Origin: Diplosphaera chodatii | Taxonomy: Eukaryota; Chlorophyta; Trebouxiophyceae; Prasiolales; Stichococcaceae | DNA: 64,000 nt | Direction: 5' to 3' | Assembly: GCA_032358165.1 (NCBI GenBank) | Contig: JAALGY010000014.1 | Location: forward strand, 372,001 to 436,000 | Shown here: piece by piece, positions 48,001 through 58,073 of the stretch | Layout: each line of letters opens with the position of its first letter | How positions within the stretch are numbered: position 1 is the stretch's first letter | Position numbers and translations under genes: made by a program | Notes under the pieces: model-generated | The model's database searches: none | What the model saw: the letters and a program-made list of their open reading frames with translations, nothing else | What the model was told of the DNA's origin: nothing

Positions 48001-51000
48001 GCCTCCTTCAGCGGCGCCGCAGCCCGCGACGCCTGGGACGACGCCGCGGTCGTGCTGGACGAGTACACGGTGCGCACCACGCCACCCACCCTGCAGTGTT
48101 TACTGTGACCTATATGCTCATCGCGTGGCCGGTCGCAGGGCATCGTGGTAGCAGATGTCTGTGGCAAGCAGCACAGCCGTAATTGCCCTCTGACAGCTGG
48201 CAGCATTGCTAGATAGCTTCATGCTGATGGTACGAAGGTGTCAACCGTGCTGTTTCTTCACAGGCCATCCCGGTGGTGCGGCGGCGCAGCGCCTGGCAGC
48301 GGGCGCAGGGCCGCCTGCGGCTGCCGCGCGCCGCCACCCGCACGGCCGCCCGCCGGTGAGTCGCCACAACTCCGCATGTGCACCATGGCAGCTGCCAACC
48401 TTGCAAATTGTGTTCACGTGCCTGTGCTTCGGACGCGCTGAGATGCGAGCAGGCCCCGAATCCTGAGTACCCAACCCATACCCTTGAGCATGCTGCAACT
48501 TTCAGCACACCGCCTCTGTCTTGATGTTTGTAAGTGAGCCTGTTGCAGGGGCGGCAGGCAGCGCATCCCGGGGCTGAGGTACGCGGCCAAGGACCTGGTC
48601 GTCACGCCCGCGACGGACTGGGTGGCCCGCACCGAGGCGGCCGTCACGGCGCCGCAGCTGGCGCGCTGCCTGCGCGCCCTGGACCACGCTATCCAGGTGG
48701 CAGATGAAACATACAGGGTGTATAACTAAGCAGCACCCTCTGTCCGCACTGCCACTGTTTGCCAAAAGCACATAAGGCAGCTTTCAAGTGGGGCAACGCA
48801 GGCGAGCTTTTGCTGGCCAGTGAGGTTTGCGGAATGGGGCTGCTCTGCGTGCTCGGATGTTGGTGTTATAGTCAGGTGTACCTGAGATGGGAGGCAGTGG
48901 CTGTGGTGCTTACCTTGCAACTACCTCATAGTCACCTGGCAGCAGCTGGGGGCAGGCTGGGTCAACGGCTGAGGGCATGCCGATCGTGAGCAGTGTTTCC
49001 ATGGTGCAGTGGGAGCAGCTGCGGGCGCCGGGCGGCTCGTCGCAGGAGTCGCAGTGGCGCGGCTGCGAGCTGCACCTGCGCCGCCCCTCGGCCCACGCCG
49101 TGGGCGGCTTCGAGTACCTGGTCCGCCCCAAGTCGCTGCTACAGGTGGTGTCCATGATATCGTACCCTGCCTGCTATGCCTGCTGAATGACGGCAATGTT
49201 GTTCGTGGACTGCTGACGCTGCCGTGCTTGCTTGTGCGCTTGAGCTGCACGGCAGCATGCAATTTGCATCCACTTTGCAGGCCCTACATTCCTGCAGTTG
49301 CTGACCAGCATGCACTGCACCCTGCAGTCGCCCATATTGGTGAACGGCCTGCCCGCCCCGGGGCTGTCACCCATGCCAGCCTGGCGGCCAGCTGGGCAGA
49401 CCCCGGTGCCGCTGCCGCTGCCCCACCCTGCAGCGCCGCCGCCCCTCGCTCAGCGGGACGTCAACTTGGGCAAGCCCAAGGCTGTGCTGGGCTCTGGCTC
49501 GGGAGACCCGGCAGCCGCTTTCGTGGCCAGTGGTCCCCGAGACAGCAGCCCTGCAGCTACCGGCGGCGGCTCACCTGCAGCTGCAGCTGACGCAGCGGCG
49601 CCTTCGCCAGCTGCAGCGCAGCCGTCGGGTGCAGCGACGGGCGGTGCTGCGCAGGCTGGGAAGGCAGACCCTCCGGGAGGCTTCATGGCCGCCATGGCAG
49701 CGGCTTTGTCCGAGCCTGCGGGCGACAGCAATGCAGCACCACCCGCTGCAGGACAGCCTGTGGCGTCTGAGAACATATCTGCACCAAAGCCAGCTGTGGC
49801 GGCCCAGAAGGGTGTTCAGGAGCAGCCCAGCAAGGCAGCAGGGGCGAGAGCAATCGCAGCAGGCCAGCCAGATGCACCAGCAGCTCCTGCAGCAGTTGGT
49901 CCTGACCCTGCAGACGCCAGTGCCAGTCTGGCAGCGGAGACAGCAGGCGCTGTCGCGCCTCAGGTGACCGTGCCGGCAGCAAATGGGCCAGTGGGCACTG
50001 CAGGGCAGCAGCCCAGGTCGGCACCGCCTGCAGCAGCAGCAGAGCAGGCAGCAGAGGACGCCTCCCCTGCTGCTGCGGCTGCTGAGGAGTCAGCGGCACC
50101 AGCGGCTGGTGGCACCCAACCCACAGAAGCAGCTGCGCCTGCTGACCCTGCAGAAACAGGCACGCAGCAGCAGGAGTCGGCTGACAGGAGCACCAATGCC
50201 GCTCCTGCAGAGATGCCACCAGATGCAGATGCAGCGGCGTCGGCGCAGCTGCCTGCCAAGACAGAGGGTGTCGATGCGCAGCAGCCGGCAGCGGCACTGC
50301 AGCCTCCTGCTGCTGCCGCCTCAGCGGCAGAGCTGACAGCCGGGCCAGAGCCACCCGCTCGTTCCGGGTCGCCGTCCGTGCCGCTGCCGCAGCCCCACGC
50401 GGAGGCAGTTCCAGCGGCCAAGCAGCAGTCTGCACGCCGCTCTGGCAGCCCAGCCGCTGAGCGGCTGCCTGCTGCTGTGGCCGGCAGGCGCGGCCGCGTC
50501 AAAGCCCCCAGCCGCCTAGGTGTGTGCAGTCACGGTCACCTTGTATAACTTCATCCAATGAAGGCAGCCTGGTCACAGCTTTGCAGCACCTGGATTGCAC
50601 CAGATGCTCTGACCAACACTGCAATGTTCTTGCTTGTCACAGGCGGCCTCAGCGGCCCACTGACATCCAGCATGCCGGGGCGCACCAGCTTCAGCGGGGC
50701 CAGGCAGCCGGCTCCAGCAATGAACGGCACGCCCGGGGCTGCGCCGTCGCCAGCGGCAGCAGCAGCCACTGCGGCAGCGGCTCGTGCTGCGGCGGGCGTC
50801 GGGGCCCTGCCGAGCGCCGCCAACGCAGCCCTGGCACAGCAGCTGTCGGCGCAGCTGGGCCTGCCGCAGCACGCCGCGCTGCAGCCCGTGCCCGCAGCAT
50901 CGCCAGCCCTCTGGCCGATGCCCTTCAGCCCGTCAGTGCTGACACCTGCGCAGGTGAGGGGCGCCCTTCTGCTTTTCTGGACCTAATGTTGTCAAGCGAA

Positions 51001-54000
51001 CTCCCGCATGATTGCTCACATACAGCTGCCTGGAACAGTGTCGCAAACTCATGCCACCTTGCGGCACCTGTATGCGACAGCAAGCACGGAGGTTAACGAA
51101 GGGCTCGGTATGTTGCGCAGGCGGGGGCATGGGGCCACTGGGTGCACGAGCGCCACCTGCCGCTGTGGCTGGTGCGCAACTTCGAGGAGCGCCTCCGCCG
51201 GGAAGCCGCCATGCAGGTGCGCACAAGGCCTGTGTTACCCCTGCAACCCACTACGTCACCAAGCTTCGGACAGCCTGGTATCTGACAGCTGTTCATGCCT
51301 GCCAGTTCAGTGCATGACATGGGCATGTCTACCGGCAGGTGGCCAGGGCAGCGCAGGCGCGGGCGGCAGCGCAGCGTGAGGCGCAGCGCCAGAAGGATGC
51401 CGCTGACCAGGGTGAGACTCCATATATTTTTATTGTGCTGTTCGTGAGCACACATCAACTCACATGGTATCATGTCCTTACTGCCTGCCTGACTGCCTGC
51501 ACCGATGCTTGTGAGGTAGCAATTGCGCCCGGCTCCTGCCACGCATTGCACGGTAGATGTCGGGGTCAAACGTCAGCCACCGGACCGACAACATCCACAG
51601 CAAGCTGGTGAGCCTGCTCACATCTGGGTCATCACGTGCTGCAGAGGCGGTGCTGCAGGCGAAGCAGACGGCGCGGCAGATGGCCAAGGAGGCAGCCGAG
51701 GCGGCTGCACGGGCGGCGGCCGACTCGTGTGCGGTGTGCGGTGGGGAGTACGTCGGCCAGGAGCAGGTGCTCTTGGTAGACTGACATCAGCGGTCGTGTA
51801 TGCCAACCACAGTTCATGCCAACATTCCCGGTGCCCTCTATGTTTGTGTGGGCGGGTGTACTCATGGATGTTTATGCATTTTCCATCACAAAGCCTGGTA
51901 GGATGGAAATGCCGCACGGCCTCACTACCTTGTTGTCACTGCTGAGCAGGAGATCCGGTGGGTGGCGTGCGACGACTGCAACAGGCGGGTTACGATGCCA
52001 AGCTGCCTCTTGTGTCATTACTGTTTGCTCGTGTCTCCTAATGAGCACCCTTCCTGCCAACATCGGACCAGCAGTTCATGCCCGCCTCCAGCAGCAGAGT
52101 GTCGCACCAGCACCTGTGCAAACCTCATCAGTGGTGAATGATGTGCAGGTGGCATCACGGGGCATGCGTCGGCTACACGGAGGAGGACGAGGCGAATGAC
52201 ACCGAGTTCGTGTGCGCGGCCTGCACCACCCGCAGGTCAGAAAATGGGGTTTAGGGTCCGAGAATGATAGTCCGAGGCCTGATTGCAGGCCTTGGATGTG
52301 GCGTGGCACACGCCTCATCAATCCGCTTGTCGATGTTGTCGCCACCTGAAACACAGCATAAGCAGGCTGGTAGGCGCACGCACTTGGTGGACACATGCTG
52401 CCTACATTTCCTACTGCAGGGCTGAGAAGCGGCGGGCGGCGATGGACAAGGCTCGGCAGAAGCGCAGCGGCGGCTCCAGCAGCAAGGCCCCGGCGGCTGC
52501 AGTGGCGGATGCTGGGGGCACCAAGAAGCGGCGAAAGGGCAAGTCTGCAAAGCAGGTCAGGATAATCGACTTCTTACGACATTTGAACGGACTGAACAGT
52601 GATGATGGCGGCAACCACTGCCAGCAACGACCTGGTTCTTGCCACGGATACGAGCATGTTTCAGCGCTGCAGACGATGCCAGTGTGCTGGTGGGGCATCG
52701 GTGCTTGTCAACATGGTTGTTCATTGGCTTCGTTGTTGTGGCAGGAGTGGGGCCCGGAGCTGGTGTGCATCTGCGGGGCGGAGGACGACGAGGCGCGGCT
52801 GACGGTGGCGTGCGACCAGTGCGGGCTGTGGTGCCACCCCGAGGTGACCCGCCGCTCTGCCACCGCCACCGCTGCAGCTGCAGCTGCCTCAGAGCCTCAT
52901 GGCATGGCGTGTCATGTTTTGGCAGCTGACCGGACACAGCATGCCAGCATGCCATGTGTGTGTGCCCACCACAAGGTGTGGCCCCATTGGAAGGGTAGGG
53001 GCCTGCAGTAGGCGTGGCCAGTGGCAGCGTGGCATGATGCCTAGCTGCGCTGCACGATTGGCTTGTCTGCCGCTGCCAGTCAATCCATCCTGGCGGCCGC
53101 ATGCAGTGCGTGGGGGAGGACCCGGCGGAGGTGAGCAAGGAGGGCGTGCCCTTCAGCTGCCCCACCTGCAGCCGCAAGGCCAAGCGCCGCGCCGCCCTCG
53201 ACGCCGAGCGCACCGCCGCGGTGCGTCACGCGAATCCCGAGGACACGAGCTTTACCCTTTCATCCCTCCTACCTTCTGCACGGCGGAGTTGACGGGTCTG
53301 CATATCCAGCAAAGCAGTCGACGGTAGACCCTGCGTCCACTGCAGGCCCACGAGCAGGAGGCGGCGGCGGCGGCGGAGCGTGAGCGGCGGGCGGCGGAGG
53401 CGGCGCTGCGGGAGGCGCGCCGGGCCGACCGCGAGGACGCCGCCCACGCCGACGCAGGTGCCACACCGAGACATGCACTGCTGCGCCATCAACTTTATTG
53501 TGTCAACTCCCTCAGCTGATCGAACTCATTCCTCACAGACTGCTGTGCATGGCTGAGGCACTTGGCCTGCAGAGGAGCTGGCTGTCATGGAGCCAGGGCT
53601 GACTGGGTCTGGGGAATGAGTGCTCTGTGTGTTATTGTGTGCCTTTGCTGCTGCTGCAGAGGCGCGGGAGCACGGGCACGCGGACTGGCGAGAGGCAGCT
53701 GCCACGGTGCTGCAGGCGCTGCTGGCTTGGCCCGCCTCTCAAGCCTTCCGTGAGCCCGTGGATCCCGCCTACGCCGCGTACCACAAGGTGCGTGACATAT
53801 GCGTCTTTCCGACGTCTGGCTTGTGGGGGATGTGCTTGGGATTCTGTTCTGACATAGTATTGCATGATCCTGTGTGATCAGCAGTTTGAGGTCTTTTCGG
53901 TGGTTGTGACGGCTACACTTGCTATGCTCTGCCCGTGCCAACCCAAGACACTGCTGCAATTCCAGGTCATCCAGCGCCCCATGGACCTGGGCACCATCGC

Positions 54001-57000
54001 AGCCGGCCTGCAGTCGGGCGGCTACGCGGCGCCGCAGCGCCTGCTGCGTGACGTTCGCCAGGTGCCCTACCATTGCTGGTTGCTGCATGACAAATGGCGT
54101 ATTAAAAGAGGGATTCTGGCAGTGCAGACCGGCGGTACGCCGGCACCTTCTGCGTGCAGCCCAGAGCTCAGCCTGTGCAGCATAGCGCCGGCATGCCTGC
54201 AGCTTTGGCAGGGACCGATCCCCTATATGCATCGCTTGCCTGATCCTGCTGTGCTCGGTGCAGGTGTGGGACAACTGCCGGGCCTTCAACTACGAGGGCG
54301 ACGAGTTCTGGAAGGCGGGCGCCAGGTGCGAGGCCAAGTTCGGCAAGCTGTGGGCGGCGGCGGGGCTGCCCACCCACTTCTCCGCGCCCGCCGAACTGCC
54401 GGTGGTCCCCGCCGCCAGCGCCGCCGTCGCAGCAGACCCGGCCCCCCGCATCAAGGTGCTGCTTCTCCAACAGGACACACTTGCCGCCGGCGGGTGCAGC
54501 GGAGCACAGGGGCGCCAGTGCATGCCACCGCTCGCCATGCGCTTCAAGCTGCTGGCGAGCGCTGCACGCGCGGCACTTTGACACGATTCCCGCGATGTTG
54601 CAGGTGAAGCTGCCGGGCAGCGCGGCCCGCGGCGAGGGCGGCGGCCTGAAGGTCAAGCTGCACCTGGGCGGCAGCAGGACCGGGCCCGTGTCCGATGCTG
54701 AGGCGCGGCACCTCACCACCGCAGCAAAGGTGCAGACATCCCCCGCTGCATGGATGCATTGGTTCATGCAAGCTTGGGCTCTCAGTCATACTCCCCGAAC
54801 CCAACATACCAACGCAGCAGCTCTTCACGCTGGGCAACGGCTTTGCTTCTCTAAACAGTGCACACGGCGTCGGCCGGCCGCCGGCGCTGCAGCTGGTGGC
54901 ATGGGCACCTCTGTGGCGACATAAACGACTTGAGCGCGGTGCAGGTGGTGAAGAAGTTCCTGCGGCGGGACAGCGCGGGGGCGTTCTCGGAGCCGGTGCC
55001 GGTGGACCTGGTGCCCGGCTACGCGGACGCCATCGCCCGCCCCATGGACCTGGGCACAGTGTTGGCCGGCCTGCAGGCCGACCAGTACGCCTCTCTCGGT
55101 GAGGCGGCTGTCGGCTGTGACGCTCAGCCCCTCGTCAGCATCAGGCTCGTCGCACGAGCCCGTGCTGACATGGCATGCAGGCAGGCATGGTCACCACGTC
55201 AAGGCAGCCGGCACGCTTGGGCTGCTGACCATTTGATACAGCACTGCAGTTGCCCAACAGGACCTTGGGTGTGTCTGAGCAGCATGGTCAGCGCCGTACA
55301 GCAGCAGGACCCCCAAGGACAGGACTCCCTGATTGTGCTGATTGCCATGCGGTCCGGTGTTTGGCAGCTGTTGGACGTCCCTCCTGTGCGGTGCGCTGCA
55401 GCGGAGGCGGCGGCGGACGTGCAGCAGGTGTGGCTCAACTGCGCGGCCTTCAATGAGGACAGCAGCGAGATGTTTGAGGCGGGGCGCGCCGCCGAGGCCG
55501 AGCTGGCGGCGCTGTTTGTCGCCGCCGGGCTGCCGACGCCTGGCGACGCAGTTGCCAGGGGCCCGCGCAGCGGCAGCAAACGGGTGACGTTCACTCGTCA
55601 ACCCAAAATGTTAATGTCTGTCTCTTCGCATGACTGATGCACACACGTATGAGTCCTGCAAGACTGTGCAAACTCTTGCTTGGGTGCAGGCAGTTTAGGG
55701 TTTGCACCATCCCGACATTTCTCATTTCTAATCCGCATCTGCATGATCTGCACTGTGGCTGTTGCCCTGCAGAAGCGGCAGCGGGGCGCAGATGGAGACC
55801 ATACAGCAGAGGACCAGGAGGCGGCGGACATGCTGGCGGCGCTGGCCAGCCCACGCGCCGGGCAGCAGCAGGAAGGCGAGCAGCCGCCGCCCGCCGGGAA
55901 CCGCCGCAAGCGGCGCCGCCCCGCCAGCCTCGACGCCGACGAAGCGGCTGACGATGCCGCTGACGTGGCGGCGCCGTCTGGCAAGCGGCAGCGCGGCATG
56001 CCAGGCCAGGGTGAGCGTCGGCGCCTGATGTCCAAGCGGCGCCGTCACAGCTGCATATCTGATCTGCTGCCAGAACCGCAGCAATGCTCATCCCGAAGGC
56101 TGGGTTCGATTTTGTGCAGATGCTGGCGCTGGCGACGGTGGCACTCGACACAGCCAGCGCCGAGCCAGCGCGGGGGCAGCCGCCGCGCCGCCAGTATTAC
56201 CGGAGGGGCCCTTGGCAACGACCGCCGACGAAGCCATGTCAGCAGGGCAGGCGACGGCGGCGCAGCGCTGCGTGGCGGCGGTCGCGGCCTCCGCGCAGGG
56301 CGCCATCTTCGGGCGGCCGGTGGGCCCCGAGGCGCCCGGCTACCGGCGGGTGGTGAAGCGGCCCATGGACCTGGGCACCGTCGCGGCCCGGCTGCAGGCC
56401 GGCGGCTACGCCACCGCAGGTGCCAGGCAGGCGGCGCCCCTGCCTGGTCATACGTGCTGCCGCCCTGGCTGCTGCAGATTGCGTTGCGGGATCAGGGTCG
56501 GGTCGGCCCTGGTGCTGCACTCCGACACAGCGGAACATGGCTGCTCAACGCACAGTGGCACCTGCCGACGGCGTGTGAGGCACAGTGACGGCGTCAGCCC
56601 GTGCATCGCAAGCTGCCGCCCAACTGGATGGACCCCTGGTGTATCTGGACACTGCAGGCGCGGCGTGGGCGGACTGCGAGCTGGTGTGGGCCAACTGCCG
56701 GGCGTACAACGGGGAGGGGTCGCAACTGGACGCGGCCGCGCAGTCGGCGCGGACAGCCCTGCTGAAGGCGTGGCGCAAGGCGAGGCTGCCGCTGCCCGTC
56801 ACAGGCTCAGGTGCCCCGAGCGCTTGACAGCATGTGCTGCTTGTTCCTGCTGCGGCCGGTTTGCTGGGCAGCGCGATGTCCATCTGAGGCTTGCTCAGGG
56901 GCTGCAGGTGTTTTTTGACTCACAGACATGCCGAACATTGTTTGCAGGCGGTGCGGCAGGCGCTGAGGCAGGCGACGTTGTGCAGCCTTCCGGCAGGCGG

Positions 57001-57516
57001 GGCCGCGGCCGTGCAGCCGCTGCCGACAGCGCTGAGCTGGACGCCGGTGGGGCGGATGCAGACCCCGAGTCACACAGGCAGCAGCAGCGCAGCAGTCGTG
57101 CTGTAAGAGCCTCTGCCAGATCGGACGATGCAGTGCCGCTGCAGCCTGAAGAGCAGCGTGTGTCACCGGCCAGCGGCAGGGCCGGCAGCAGGCGGACAGC
57201 CGCTGCAGAGCCCCCCGACCGCAGCACGCCCGACGAGGGCGCCACCCGGGCCGCGGCGCTGGGCCTGCGCGTGAAGCGGCAGCGCACCGCAGCGCAGCCG
57301 GAAGAGACATCGGCGGGCGCGAAGCAGCCGGCTGCAGCCGTGCAGCAGGGACAGCCCCTCAAAAACACTCAGACCCCCGGCCCGCCCGGGCGCAAGTCGG
57401 GTGGCGGCCGTGCGGGCAGCCGAGGCGGCGCTGCGGCGGCGGCGGAGCAGCCAGAGCCCCAGAGCACCGCAGCAACAGTGGACGTGCAGCCGAGGCGGCG
57501 CAGCAGCCGCCGCTGA
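42054..57516 (+). CDS. PTM-like DDT-PHD chromatin protein with three C-terminal bromodomains
   Basis: Chromatin reader, about 2,729 aa in 41 exons with every junction in phase: 42054-42258, 42470-42777, 42936-43104, 43294-43485, 43673-43842, 44042-44159, 44322-44632, 44845-44973, 45186-45366, 45523-45665, 45786-45915, 46049-46286, 46368-46556, 46750-46864, 47062-47233, 47388-47783, 47900-48069, 48264-48355, 48549-48696, 49010-49144, 49298-50519, 50643-50953, 51121-51216, 51339-51411, 51645-51775, 51950-51984, 52149-52235, 52420-52555, 52745-52843, 53107-53220, 53346-53457, 53660-53787, 53966-54061, 54264-54455, 54604-54729, 54945-55098, 55402-55583, 55773-56010, 56195-56419, 56658-56810, 56948-57516. 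Order: AT-hook KRRGRPPGSK (about 77); acidic tract; DDT (about 293-350); WHIM/WSD (VTWPDYVWEWLRYMG); PHD1 (CVLCGLGGNLLCCDGCPAAY); PTM Cys block (LRCGKCQPCLRPTMHKACLN); PTM blocks RIPGLRYAAK and HWVHERHLPLWLVRNFEERL; PHD2; PHD3; bromodomains near 2050-2150, 2225-2330 and 2425-2530, each with RPMDLGT and the Asn of NCRAFN, NCAAFN or NCRAYN. Confidence 0.92.
49298..50519 (+). repeat. 1.2 kb Ala/Pro/Gln-rich low-complexity exon of the PTM-like gene
   Basis: Single exon of 1,222 nt, by far the longest in the gene. It encodes about 407 residues dominated by Ala, Pro, Gly and Gln, written mostly with GCA/GCW and CAG triplets. The same base pattern opens long frames on both strands, including a Leu/Gln-rich minus frame at 49683-50435 that is only a shadow. 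No domain recognised; ends with an AT-hook-like GRRGRVKAPSR. Confidence 0.8.
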
Positions 57517-58073
57517 CCCGCTGGCTGCTGGCAGCTCTGCCGTTCTGAAGCGTTGGGCTCATGTTGTATGCACTGTTTTGGGGTGAGAGGTGCTGGCCAT
57601 CTGGCACTCGAAATTCTGTGCTACGTCGGTTTGCATCAGTCAGGCGTATGTATCGGACAGCTGGGGAGGTTCGTCTATCAGAGGGCGATGTCATGTCGGG
57701 GCCAGCTTTGGTCATTTGTGTATGGAGATTGAACTGAACAGGCAGGCTCTGTCGTTTGTAAGTCATCTCACTCTCCCTGATTCACAGGACAGAGCGCCGC
57801 TGCAGGTGTTGCGCAACTTCCAAGGACCCAAACTTGGTGTACAAGCACCCACGATGATGTGGCACACAGATGTTCTTGGAACAGGCAGTCCCATCCAGCA
57901 ATGGGAGATCCTGGCGTGCAGTTGATCTGGCAGCTGAAGAAGAGATTACTGCAGCAAACGACTTTACTGAGGCTCATGCTACCACAGACATGAGTTGCGG
58001 CTGTATCCGCTTTCTGATGGGCAGTGGCCGCACTGCTGAGTTCCAATCTGGTGGCGTAATGAGCTGCAAGGCG
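57517..58073. other. Convergent 3' intergenic region (PTM-like / fibrillin)
   Basis: Lies between two facing stop codons; no coding resemblance. TGTAA, a polyadenylation signal in some green algae, occurs near 57755, 240 nt after the PTM-like stop. Confidence 0.4.

Noticed and set aside
46961..48182. Two overlapping plus-strand open frames of about 305 codons
   Set aside because: They read through introns of the PTM-like gene in wrong frames (Arg/Pro-rich); the in-phase exons in the same stretch match the PTM family.
49683..50435. 250-codon minus-strand open frame, Leu/Gln-rich
   Set aside because: Antisense shadow of the Ala/Pro/Gln-rich exon of the PTM-like gene; no domain and composition set by triplet bias.
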